Shown: positions 42,156 through 49,365 of the stretch, piece by piece
Layout of the letters: each line of letters opens with the position of its first letter
Numbering within the stretch: position 1 is the stretch's first letter
Source of the DNA: Bacillus sp. EB600
GTDB taxonomy: Bacteria; Bacillota; Bacilli; Bacillales; Cytobacillaceae
Reading direction: 5' to 3'
Assembly (NCBI RefSeq): GCF_024494385.1
Contig: NZ_JAEVLT010000009.1
Coordinates: 1-64,000, forward strand
DNA: 64,000 nucleotides
Position numbers and translations under genes: made by a program
The notes under the pieces: generated by a model
Told to the model about the DNA's origin: nothing
Database searches by the model: none
The model's input: only the letters and a program-made list of their open reading frames with translations

Positions 42156-42422
42156 ATGACGGAAAAACAAGCCTTAACACGCGAAGAGTATAAAAAACTC
42201 AAGCTAGCGGAACAGAAGCAGGCAGCGGAACATGTGGAGACACCTACCCGTACCGGCCTGATTCCGATGTGGCTTCGTTTTGTCATCTTCATCGCCCTGA
42301 TCATTATTTGTGTGACAGCAGGGGCGCTGGTTGGTTATAGCGGGATCGGCGGCGGGAAGGCGGTCGACGTGTTCAAGGGATCAACCTGGTCCCATATTTA
42401 CGATCTTGTTGAGAAAAAATAA
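42156..42422 (+). CDS. Small single-pass membrane protein, EpuA-like
   Basis: 88 residues: a charged N-terminus (MTEKQALTREEYKKLKLAEQKQ), one membrane helix (about 38-62, LRFVIFIALIIICVTAGALVGYSGIG) and a short C-terminus. It resembles the EpuA family, which databases label DNA-directed RNA polymerase subunit beta without it being a true polymerase subunit. It lies 14 bp after flhP and is probably co-transcribed with it. Start ATG 42156; the ATG four bases earlier is out of frame. Confidence 0.68.
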   Translation: MTEKQALTREEYKKLKLAEQKQAAEHVETPTRTGLIPMWLRFVIFIALIIICVTAGALVGYSGIGGGKAVDVFKGSTWSHIYDLVEKK

Positions 42423-42477
42423 CAGGTCCCGCTTTTCCTTAAAGATAAGAATGTAAAAATTTTCACTTTGAGAATTG

Positions 42478-42556
42478 TCTAGCCTCGACGCACAGGATGT
42501 GGACGTGGCGGGTTTTAGTCGACGTTCCTTAATTTGGGCGCTTGCGCTTTTCTTAG
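42478..42556 (-). repeat. Inverted partial copy of the AAAAGCGGAAGCGC element
   Basis: On the minus strand it reads AAGAAAAGCGCAAGCGCCC, AATTAAGGAACGTCGAC, TAAAACCCGCCACGTCC and CACATCCTGTGC, matching the block specific to the 17968-18190 copy. It lies directly upstream of the fabZ -10 region (TATAAT, 42559-42564). Confidence 0.75.
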
Positions 42557-42604
42557 TGTATAATAAAAAATAAGAACCTAATAGTAGTAGGAGGTACTAA
42601 CCGA

Positions 42605-43042
42605 ATGCTTGATATCGCTCAAATAAAAGAAATTATTCCCCACCGCTATCCATTTTTGCTAGTTGATCGAATCCTAGAAGTAGAGGAAGGCAAACGAGCA
42701 GTTGGCCTGAAGAATGTCTCCGCCAATGAGGAGTTCTTCAATGGACATTTTCCTGAATACCCCGTCATGCCTGGAGTTTTAATTGTTGAAGCGCTCGCGC
42801 AGGTCGGCGCCGTTGCTGTACTGATCAAAGAAGAAAACCGCGGCCGCTTGGCGTTTTTCGCGGGAATCGACAGCTGCCGCTTCAAACGGCAAGTCAGACC
42901 AGGTGACCAGCTGCGTCTTGAAGTTGAAATGACGCGCGTCCGCGGCTCAATCGGCAAAGGCAAAGCCACAGCCACAGTGGACGGCGAGATCGCTTGTGAA
43001 GCCGAAATCACTTTTGCCTTAGGAGCCAAAAAAGAAGAATAG
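42605..43042 (+). CDS. fabZ: 3-hydroxyacyl-ACP dehydratase FabZ
   Basis: 145-residue hot-dog-fold dehydratase of type II fatty acid synthesis, acting on beta-hydroxyacyl-ACP in the cytoplasm. The catalytic His is in [20 protein letters not shown], with the catalytic glutamate in VEALAQ; an early [13 protein letters not shown] is also typical. GTAGGAGGTACTAACC before the ATG. Monocistronic with a strong terminator. Confidence 0.95.
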   Translation: MLDIAQIKEIIPHRYPFLLVDRILEVEEGKRAVGLKNVSANEEFFNGHFPEYPVMPGVLIVEALAQVGAVAVLIKEENRGRLAFFAGIDSCRFKRQVRPGDQLRLEVEMTRVRGSIGKGKATATVDGEIACEAEITFALGAKKEE

Positions 43043-43053
43043 AATTACATAAC

Positions 43054-43086
43054 GAAAACAGCACGCCGACCGGGCGTGCTGTTTTC
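43054..43086 (+). terminator. Terminator of fabZ
   Basis: GAAAACAGCACGCC / GGCGTGCTGTTTTC around a short loop. Confidence 0.9.
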
Positions 43087-43127
43087 ATGTTTAAAAGCAT
43101 CCAAAAATAGAGGCCTATGAAAAATTA

Positions 43128-43222
43128 TGAACCATTTTCGTTGGTTTAAGAACCATTTGGGAACAGTTATGAGCCGTTTTTTGATAATTATGGACCATTT
43201 CCAAGTAGTTATGAGCATTTAG
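43128..43222 (-). repeat. Phased 21-nt repeat array F, inverted (core ATGGTTCATAAC)
   Basis: On the plus strand, five units centred on (A/G)(A/C)C at 43131, 43152, 43173, 43194 and 43215, all exactly 21 nt apart; each unit reads TTATGAACCATTT or a close variant. It is the reverse complement of the core of arrays A and C. Confidence 0.78.
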
Positions 43223-43250
43223 ACATTTTCTGGAAAATACACCTAGCTAA

Positions 43251-43274
43251 AAAGCCAGTCCGCGGACTGGCTTA
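43251..43274. terminator. Palindromic terminator-like hairpin
   Basis: AAAAGCCAGTCC-gc-GGACTGGCTT. It uses the same CCAGTCC/GGACTGG arms as the spoIID terminator. It could terminate the minus-strand remnant beside it. Confidence 0.5.
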
Positions 43275-43310
43275 AGTATTTGTCTTTCAATTTTCTATAA
43301 AAAATTGAGC

Positions 43311-43589
43311 CTAAATTTTAAATCTCCCAATAAAGGCTTTCATGTCATCGGCCAAGCGAGTGAGGCCTTGGGCGGACGAGGTGACTTCTTCCATGCTGGC
43401 TACCTGTTCTTCAGTAGCGGCAGCACTTTCTTGGGTAGAAGACAATTCTCCTTCGGCGATGGCCTGAACATTGCCAATCGTATCGACAATAATCTCGCTT
43501 TGAGCCGTTAATTGCTCGACAGCGGAGGAAACATATTGGATATTTTTGGAAACTACTTCAATCGATTTTGTAATACTCGTAAAGGCGTT
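43311..43589 (-). pseudogene. C-terminal fragment of a methyl-accepting chemotaxis protein
   Basis: The minus strand reads NAFTSITKSIEVVSKNIQ, then SSAVEQLTAQSEI, STQESAAATEEQVASMEEV and RLADDMKAFIGRFKI before a TAG at 43311. This is the last about 90 residues of an MCP signalling and adaptation helix, including a QESAAATEEQ methylation-type site. It has no start codon and follows, in another frame, the truncated HD-GYP sequence at about 43590. Confidence 0.8.
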
Positions 43590-44161
43590 GTATCATCTGT
43601 TAATTTCCCAGGCTTGGTCAATATATGCTTAGGAATTCCAATCTTCCCAATATCGTGCAGCAGCCCGCCAATTCGAATGACATTGCACAAGTCTTTAGAC
43701 AACTTCAACTTTTCTGCCATTGTAAGTGCAAGCTTTGCTACATTTTTAGAATGATGCAATGTATAGGGATCTCTCGAATCCAAAGCGTTGACAAGGGCTT
43801 TTGTTAATTCAAAATTATCTTCTCTGACTTTTTGAACATTTTTCATTAATCCAACAGAGATAAATGCTATCAAAAGATAGGTCAACAAATATATAAGAAA
43901 TGAAATAATATTATAGGAAGGGTCTGGTATTAGAAAAGATCTACATATTACCACTAGAGTAGTAAGTAAGGCTATAAACCAAGTCGACCTGTTATAGAAT
44001 CCTATCTCTAAAAAAATTGCACAAAAGATATAAAGAATATAAAAATTATCATCATTTTCAATCATAAAGATGTTTATAATTATACTTAAAATCAAAACGA
44101 TAAAAAAACTATATCGAAAGAAATTAGGATAATTTAGCCATCTAGTAAATAGTTTAAACAT
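43553..44161 (-). pseudogene. Truncated HD-GYP phosphodiesterase
   Basis: 202 residues. Several N-terminal membrane helices (about 15-105) are followed by the first half of an HD-GYP domain, with HHSKNVAKLALTMAEKL and LLHDIGKIGIPKHILTKPGKLTDD. The homology stops there; the paralogue at 46100-47032 continues with LIKQHPIIGFEMV and the GYP motif. The remaining residues (TTPLRVLQNRLK) are read out of frame through the MCP fragment. The core HD residues are present but the GYP half is lost, so it is probably non-functional. Confidence 0.78.
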
Positions 44162-44314
44162 AGTACCTCCGTTTGTTCGTGGTGTATAGTGGGGTCCTAT
44201 TTTAGGAACGGTAGGAGAAAAACGAATAATATCTAATTTAGCATTAGTGTAGGGGGTATTACTTATTATTTGAATAGTAAGTTTTTATTACAAAAACTCG
44301 TTCCAACACAAATG
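44162..44314. other. Spacer between the HD-GYP remnant and ywpF
   Basis: AT-rich, no gene seen. Confidence 0.3.
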
Positions 44315-44342
44315 AAAAAGAACTTGGAAACCAAGTTCTTTT
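44315..44342 (-). terminator. Terminator of ywpF
   Basis: AAAAGAACTTGG-aaa-CCAAGTTCTTTT, 30 bp downstream of the ywpF stop on the minus strand. Confidence 0.75.
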
Positions 44343-44370
44343 CATCAATTACAATTAAATTTATTATTCG

Positions 44371-44790
44371 TCACTTTACCCGTGGCACGCTGTTTTTTTG
44401 CTTGATAAATTCGGTGAGAAGATCTTCGCCTGCAAATCCTTGTTTCATCAGCCGATCAATCAAAATTTGGCTATGGTTTTTTGTTGTTCTGCGCAGCTGA
44501 CCTTCAAGTAAAACACTTATATGCCCCTCAAATAACTGCAGACAGCTAATCTTCGTTTGTAAAAAGACAGGGTCATTGTCTGCCTTCGTAATGACGACCT
44601 TCACAATAATGTCTCTTTTTTCATCGGCAATTTTTTTAAAATAATCGTAAAGTGAAAGCTCTGTGTAGGCCTCGAGCAGCCAGGTAGAGTGCTCATCTTC
44701 TTTATTGATAATCAGTCCGTGATCCAATGGGACGTCGACGCTTTTGTCATCTTCCATTACAGCTAATGAGATTAACTTAAAGGTTTTCAT
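44371..44790 (-). CDS. ywpF: YwpF-like family protein
   Basis: 139-residue cytoplasmic protein beginning MKTFKLISLAVMEDD and matching YwpF, a conserved Bacillus protein of unknown function. It has alternating beta/charged segments (DIIVKVVITKADNDPVFLQTKI, HISVLLEGQLRRT) and no TM helix. Transcribed towards the HD-GYP remnant and divergent from ssbB; ywpF and ssbB (ywpH) are also neighbours in B. subtilis. Confidence 0.8.
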   Translation of the reverse strand: MKTFKLISLAVMEDDKSVDVPLDHGLIINKEDEHSTWLLEAYTELSLYDYFKKIADEKRDIIVKVVITKADNDPVFLQTKISCLQLFEGHISVLLEGQLRRTTKNHSQILIDRLMKQGFAGEDLLTEFIKQKNSVPRVK

Positions 44791-45019
44791 TACATGCCCC
44801 CCATATCGATACTAGTTAGAACGATTATACCATAAGACCGAGGCAAACCTCTATTGTCGGACTTTATGGGCTTGTTTTGTGTTACTCTTGCTCCAATAAA
44901 CAAGGTTACAAAATCAACAATGAGCTTTAACACAGCCTTGTGATAGGGAAACGAAGATTTTGTCGAAAAATATTGAGACGGTGTTGGAAAACTGGTGATT
45001 ATTGTTGAAATCAATCGTG

Positions 45020-45055
45020 AAAAGGTCATTTTCACTAAAGGGAAAATAGCCTTTT
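45020..45055. promoter_or_regulatory. Candidate ComK box upstream of ssbB
   Basis: Two perfect AAAA-N5-TTTT boxes: AAAAGGTCATTTT (45020-45032) and AAAATAGCCTTTT (45043-45055), separated by 10 bp. Competence factor ComK binds pairs of such boxes, classically with 8-, 18- or 31-bp spacers, so the spacing here is slightly off. The site lies 38 bp upstream of the ssbB -35. B. subtilis ssbB is a ComK-regulated gene. Confidence 0.6.
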
Positions 45056-45092
45056 GAATGTCAAAGACTACTTGAAAATGGTTTTTCGCCTT

Positions 45093-45121
45093 TTTACAAG
45101 CATGCTCCAGCGGGATATGAT
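45093..45121 (+). promoter_or_regulatory. SigA-type promoter of ssbB
   Basis: TTTACA (45093-45098), 17-nt spacer, TATGAT (45116-45121), 30 bp before the ssbB start. Confidence 0.65.
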
Positions 45122-45151
45122 AGTGCCATCAACCTGAAAGGAGTAAAAGGA

Positions 45152-45526
45152 ATGATCAATCAAGTGACCATTGTCGGAAGATTGACGAAGGACCCCGAGA
45201 TGAAGATGACAACCGAGGGAATCCCCGTTGCCCATGTCACGCTTGCCGTTAACCGCCAATTTCGAAACCACAACGGTGAAATTGAGGCTGATTTTATCCA
45301 ATGCACGCTTTGGCGCAAAGCTGCGGAAAACACGGCACACTACTGCCGCAAGGGATCGGTTCTCGGTATCACAGGCCGAATTCAGACTAGGCACTACGAT
45401 AATCAGGAGGGCAGAAGAGTGTATGTTACCGAGGTCATTGCCGATACAGTTCGGTTTCTCAGCCGGAAGCCGGAGATTGAAGCAAAGGAACAAAAAATAG
45501 AGGAGGAATTGCCATTTGGTCTATAG
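45152..45526 (+). CDS. ssbB: Single-stranded DNA-binding protein SsbB (competence type)
   Basis: 124-residue OB-fold protein that coats incoming single-stranded DNA. MINQVTIVGRLTKDPEMK, FIQCTLWRKAAENTAHYCRKGS and VTGRIQTRHYDN-like strands are the SSB signature (GITGRIQTRHYDNQEG here). It lacks the long linker of SsbA but retains a short acidic LPF-like tip (EEELPFGL). A neighbour of ywpF with a candidate ComK box upstream, which supports SsbB rather than the replicative SsbA. The AAAGGAG site is followed by the ATG. Confidence 0.9.
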   Translation: MINQVTIVGRLTKDPEMKMTTEGIPVAHVTLAVNRQFRNHNGEIEADFIQCTLWRKAAENTAHYCRKGSVLGITGRIQTRHYDNQEGRRVYVTEVIADTVRFLSRKPEIEAKEQKIEEELPFGL

Positions 45527-45674
45527 TGATGAAATCCCCCAGCTGCTTGAAAGCTTAATAAGAATGGTTGGCAAGTCAAATCAAAATGTCGACAGCCTGC
45601 AAAAACGCGTCTCCCAACTTGAATGGTTACTCCACGAACAACAATTTGAAAAGATACCTGTCCGAAATTCCTAA
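45516..45674 (+). CDS. Small 52-residue protein overlapping the end of ssbB
   Basis: The frame starts TTG at 45516, 10 bp inside ssbB, with AGGAGGAA (45501-45508) 7 nt upstream. It encodes about 52 residues (MVYSDEIPQLLESLIRMVGK..., then a predicted amphipathic coiled coil DSLQKRVSQLEWLLHEQQFE). The overlap and strong site indicate translational coupling. A terminator follows at 45735. I do not recognise the family. A function with SsbB in DNA uptake or recombination would be guesswork. Confidence 0.65.
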   Translation: MVYSDEIPQLLESLIRMVGKSNQNVDSLQKRVSQLEWLLHEQQFEKIPVRNS

Positions 45675-45734
45675 CCTATCCCTCACTCCCTCTAAAAAAA
45701 ATCAATCCACTCTCCGCAAAACAGCCCTAGCCTT

Positions 45735-45763
45735 GCTCTGACGCTATGCGTCGGAGTTTTTTT
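45735..45763 (+). terminator. Terminator of the ssbB unit
   Basis: CTCTGACGC-tat-GCGTCGGAG followed by seven T residues. Confidence 0.88.
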
Positions 45764-45768
45764 GTTAT

Positions 45769-45821
45769 GGGGACGGTTCTTTTGACTCCAACCTGTGAAA
45801 AGGTGCAAAAGAACCGTCCCC
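45769..45821. repeat. GGGGACGGTTCTTTTG hairpin element, copy 7
   Basis: Left arm GGGGACGGTTCTTTTG, right arm CAAAAGAACCGTCCCC, with a longer imperfect 20-nt centre that contains its own ACCTGTGAAAAGGT arm pair. Confidence 0.88.
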
Positions 45822-45917
45822 ATAAAGTCATAAAGTCCATAAAAATCTGGTGGGACAATGTATAAAAAGCATCCATCCGGATATACTTTTAGAAAACCCC
45901 CCCTGTTTTTTAAAATG

Positions 45918-45947
45918 GAGGCCGCTGAATCCCGATTCAGCGGCCTC
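45918..45947. repeat. Perfect 14-bp inverted repeat
   Basis: GAGGCCGCTGAATC-cc-GATTCAGCGGCCTC lies directly before hairpin copy 8 and after a CCCCCCTG-TTTTT stretch. It has terminator-like strength but no T-run on either side. Unrelated in sequence to the GGGGACGG element. Confidence 0.6.
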
Positions 45948-45952
45948 TTCGT

Positions 45953-46000
45953 GGGGACGGTTCTTTTGCTTCCTTCTAAAGGAAGCAAAAGAACCGTCCC
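45953..46000. repeat. GGGGACGGTTCTTTTG hairpin element, copy 8
   Basis: Inner stem GCTTCCTT/AAGGAAGC extends the standard arms, loop about 4 nt. The last C of the right arm is lost. Confidence 0.9.
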
Positions 46001-46099
46001 TATGCTTTTTCCCAGATTGTTCATAACTCCTTTGAAAATTCACCGCATTTGTAGGATATAATTTCTTCAGAAGCAATCGGAAGAAAGGAGTTCTTCCTC

Positions 46100-47032
46100 T
46101 TGAATGAACTTTTAAAAAGAGCCGCCATCTTCGAGAGAAGAGTGATCTATCAGACGGCATTCTTAATTGTCCTGCTCGCAACCTTAGTCCTGCACCTATT
46201 TTTCAAAATTAATCTCAATCTATTCTTAGAAGGAACCTTTATTGTAGTCTGCATTTTTCTAGGGATAGGTTTTCGCCATAAAAGCATTTCCGTCCTATTC
46301 ATCGCCACCGCAGTGTTATCCTGCCTGAACGGTTACATCGGTATGCCGGACTTTCACATCATGGATCTCTTGTCCTACCTTTTTCACTGGGCTGTCTACT
46401 TTGTGCTAACCTTGATGATCAAACTACTAATCGAACGTTATCAACAAGAGCAGGATGACACCTTATCGCTCGTGCTAACACTATCAAAAATACTTGATGC
46501 CAGAGACACTTACACAGCATCGCATTCCGAAAATGTCGCCAAATATGCGCTGATGATCGCGGAAAAAATGCAGCTGGCTCCCAGAACATGCAATAATATT
46601 TATATCGGGGCACTGTTACATGACATCGGAAAAATCGGCGTGCCCGGGCAAATCCTAAACAAGCCGTCCCAATTAACCGAAGATGAATTCCAACTCATCA
46701 AACAACACCCAATAATAGGCTTCGAAATGGTTGACCATATTTCCAAATTCAAGAAAAACAGCCTCTTGGACATCATTCTGTATCACCACGAACGATACGA
46801 CGGCAGCGGATATCCCTTTGGGTTAAAGGAACACAATATCCCGCTCGCCGCAAGGATTGTCTCAGTAGCAGACTCCTTCGACGCAATGACTTCCAAACGG
46901 GTGTATAAAAACCAACCCTTAACCATGAACTATGTAATCAATGAAATAAAACAAAACAGCGGCACCCAATTTGATCCTGCCGTTGCCAACGCACTCGTCA
47001 CCCTGCTAGAAAACGAAAAAATCAAAATGTAA
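46100..47032 (+). CDS. HD-GYP domain protein with N-terminal membrane domain
   Basis: 310 residues. About five membrane helices (18-110) are followed by a complete HD-GYP domain: HSENVAKYALMIAEKM, LLHDIGKIGVPGQIL, LIKQHPIIGFEMV, and the GYP motif HHERYDGSGYPFGL. The family hydrolyses cyclic dinucleotides (c-di-GMP and relatives) to linear forms; the membrane region may sense an unknown signal. TTG start with AAAGGAG 9 nt upstream. Full-length paralogue of the truncated gene at 43553-44161. Confidence 0.85.
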   Translation: MNELLKRAAIFERRVIYQTAFLIVLLATLVLHLFFKINLNLFLEGTFIVVCIFLGIGFRHKSISVLFIATAVLSCLNGYIGMPDFHIMDLLSYLFHWAVYFVLTLMIKLLIERYQQEQDDTLSLVLTLSKILDARDTYTASHSENVAKYALMIAEKMQLAPRTCNNIYIGALLHDIGKIGVPGQILNKPSQLTEDEFQLIKQHPIIGFEMVDHISKFKKNSLLDIILYHHERYDGSGYPFGLKEHNIPLAARIVSVADSFDAMTSKRVYKNQPLTMNYVINEIKQNSGTQFDPAVANALVTLLENEKIKM

Positions 47033-47039
47033 ATGACAT

Positions 47040-47087
47040 GGGGACGGTTCTTTTGCTTCCTTCCAAAGGAAGCAAAAGAACCGTCCC
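47040..47087. repeat. GGGGACGGTTCTTTTG hairpin element, copy 9
   Basis: GGGGACGGTTCTTTTGCTTCCTT / AAGGAAGCAAAAGAACCGTCCC with a short loop. It fills the gap between the convergent HD-GYP and kinase genes, 7 bp from each stop codon. Confidence 0.9.
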
Positions 47088-47093
47088 TTTGTT

Positions 47094-48758
47094 TCACAAG
47101 GGAAGTTTCACTTCAATCGTAGTACCCTTATTTTCTTTGCTGGATATGACAATGGAGCCTTTGTGATTTTCGATAATCTTTTTACTTACCATAAAACCTA
47201 ATCCTGTTCCTTTTTCCTTTGTTGTGTAGAAGGGCTGACCCAACTTTGAAAGGAGGTGATTTGGTATTCCATATCCTTGATCAATAAAGCGAATGAATAA
47301 CTCATCTTTATTGATACTCTCCATTTGGATAACGAACTCTCCACCTTGTGGCATGGCTTCAATGGCATTTTTTACAAAGTTAATGAACGCCTGTTTTAGT
47401 TGACTTTTTTCACACCTTACAACTACTTCTTCAGAATCAAAATCCGTTTTGATGACAACACCATTCATATTAGCTTGAGGGACCAATAAGGTAACAACAT
47501 CCTTAAGCAACATCGAGATATTCTCTAGTTTAAAATCTATCAACTGAGGTCTGGCAAGCATCAGAAGTTCGCTAAGAATAAGCTCAATTCGATCTATTTC
47601 AGATTCCATAACATCAAAATACTTCTTTTTCACACTGCCAGACTGCAAGAGTTGCAGAAATCCTTTTATGGTGGTAACAGGGTTACGAATTTCATGGGCA
47701 ATACTTGCAGCTAATTCACCAGCAATCGATAGTTTTTCAGTCCTAATGAGCACCTCTTGTGCTTGCTTTTTTTCAGTAATATCCCTAATAATAACTGCCC
47801 ATCCGTTAATTTTTTCTTCCTCTGACCATAAGGGGAAACTCGACAGCACCACATTTAGATGATTGCCATCCTTCGTATTTCTTATAGTTTCATATCCTAC
47901 AATCTTTTCACCTGATATCACAAAGCTTCTATTTCGATTGATTTCAAATTTCCTGTCATCTGGAATAAACGGCATATCGATCACATGTAATCCTAATGAT
48001 TCGTTTGCAGACCAGCCAAATGTTCTTTCAAAGGCGGGGTTAACAGTGATAAGCTTTTCACCCTTATCAAATATCAAGATAGAATCTAAATTCTCCATAA
48101 TAAATGATGCCAGTTGATGTTTTGTTGCCTTCAATTGCCCCTCGATTTGTTGATGTTCCTTTTGTACAGATAAGAAAGGACTTATATTGGTTCTTCTTTT
48201 ATAGAGATTAGATTTCACTAATTCATGATCGGTCATGAGGTATTCATGATTTCGAAGCAATTGATTTTGTAAGGATGCTGAAATTTGCTGACCATCATAG
48301 GCACAAACAGAAATCATTCCGGAGGAACTTACACTCTGATCGGCCACATTTTCAAAGTTAACGAGTTTTGAAAAAATATCCGCTTGCTCTTTCCATTCAA
48401 CATGTGCCCAGGTTCTTATTGAAATGTGCTGGTCTTGAAACGGTTTTACTATTTTTGAAAAATGTTTGGCAATACTTTCATAATTAAAATCCCCGTATAA
48501 ACCATAAAATAGAACATTATCAACATAATGAATATATTTTAATTCGTCATGTGACAGCGATTCTTGAAGACGGCGAAAAATGCGTGCAGATCTTAGCTTG
48601 TTGTCAATAACAAAAAGATGCTGCCCAAGTTCGATACCCGTCATAATATAAGAAACCGCATTTTCAACATATCTATCAACTGCATCGTAGATATATAAAA
48701 TATGTCCATGGTTTGAGATCTTTAACATATCGGTTAATTGTACGATCTGTTCCTTCAT
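47094..48758 (-). CDS. Sensor histidine kinase with MEDS and PAS domains
   Basis: 554 residues without membrane helices. N-terminal MEDS (DcmR-type sensory) domain, about 15-160; PAS domain, about 215-330; HisKA with the phospho-accepting H355 in SIAHEIRNPVTTIKGFL; HATPase_c with N-box NFVKNAIEAMPQGGEF and G boxes DQGYGIP and KGTGLGF. The architecture resembles cytoplasmic sporulation-type kinases (KinA/KinE) that feed the Spo0 phosphorelay. No response regulator is adjacent, which supports an orphan kinase. The exact signal is unknown. Confidence 0.85.
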   Translation of the reverse strand: MKEQIVQLTDMLKISNHGHILYIYDAVDRYVENAVSYIMTGIELGQHLFVIDNKLRSARIFRRLQESLSHDELKYIHYVDNVLFYGLYGDFNYESIAKHFSKIVKPFQDQHISIRTWAHVEWKEQADIFSKLVNFENVADQSVSSSGMISVCAYDGQQISASLQNQLLRNHEYLMTDHELVKSNLYKRRTNISPFLSVQKEHQQIEGQLKATKHQLASFIMENLDSILIFDKGEKLITVNPAFERTFGWSANESLGLHVIDMPFIPDDRKFEINRNRSFVISGEKIVGYETIRNTKDGNHLNVVLSSFPLWSEEEKINGWAVIIRDITEKKQAQEVLIRTEKLSIAGELAASIAHEIRNPVTTIKGFLQLLQSGSVKKKYFDVMESEIDRIELILSELLMLARPQLIDFKLENISMLLKDVVTLLVPQANMNGVVIKTDFDSEEVVVRCEKSQLKQAFINFVKNAIEAMPQGGEFVIQMESINKDELFIRFIDQGYGIPNHLLSKLGQPFYTTKEKGTGLGFMVSKKIIENHKGSIVISSKENKGTTIEVKLPL

Positions 48759-48988
48759 TGGAGCACCTCATAATAATAGTCTAAAGAAAATACCATCTTA
48801 ATAGAGTAAAGTAAATTTCATGATGGTATCGTATATGGTGTAAGGAGGAGGATGCGACTTTTATAGAAGACATCGAATTTCCTTGTTCAACTCTAATAAG
48901 TATCTAAACTTTTGATTATCTAATTATCCTATTATTAATTCTATTTCAAACGATAGAAAAATAAAAGTAACAGATTTTTGCTAAGCAT
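48759..48988. other. Upstream region of the kinase gene
   Basis: AT-rich; it must hold the minus-strand kinase promoter, which I could not assign. Confidence 0.3.
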
Positions 48989-49037
48989 GGGGACGGTTCT
49001 TTTGCTTCCTTTGGAAGGAAGCAAAAGAACCGTCCCC
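48989..49037. repeat. GGGGACGGTTCTTTTG hairpin element, copy 10
   Basis: GGGGACGGTTCTTTTGCTTCC / GGAAGCAAAAGAACCGTCCCC with a 7-nt centre. Followed by a partial direct repeat of CATGCTTTCC. Confidence 0.9.
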
Positions 49038-49057
49038 ATGCTTTCCCATGCTTTACC

Positions 49058-49077
49058 TTAATCAAACGTTTGATTAA
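49058..49077. promoter_or_regulatory. Perfect 20-bp palindrome, candidate TetR-type operator
   Basis: TTAATCAAACGTTTGATTAA is fully self-complementary. It lies 290 bp upstream of the ABC transporter operon. A related but imperfect copy occurs at 18269-18288. The bound regulator, if any, is unknown. The rest of 49078-49365 shows no gene. Confidence 0.45.
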
Positions 49078-49365
49078 ATTCTTGAGCGGAGCAGGAACAC
49101 TATCTGCCAGGTAGAATGGTTCACTCCTGTCCCTCAACATAAAAATATTATGCACCAAATTATGTAGTATAGAAAAATTCTTTTTATTGACCATTAATTT
49201 TAAGATATTTCAATTGGTTAAAATGAAAACCTAAATTTATAATAAAAATATTCAGAAAAAATACACAATTTAAGTGAAAAGATTGTTGATTTTTAGAAGG
49301 AAGTGATACTAACTACTTAATTAGCTTTTACGACTCTATTAAAAAATATATTAGGGGGAACAAAA

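Noticed and set aside
44270..44500. 76-codon plus-strand frame opposite ywpF
   Set aside because: Overlaps the ywpF 3' end and its terminator in antisense; no ribosome site.
44790..45035. 81-codon minus-strand frame between ywpF and ssbB
   Set aside because: Covers the ComK-box region, and its product resembles no family.
48946..49194. 82-codon minus-strand frame upstream of the ABC operon
   Set aside because: Half of it is read through hairpin copy 10. The remaining segment (ending LKNLIKRLIKVKHG) could be a gene relic but has no recognisable family.
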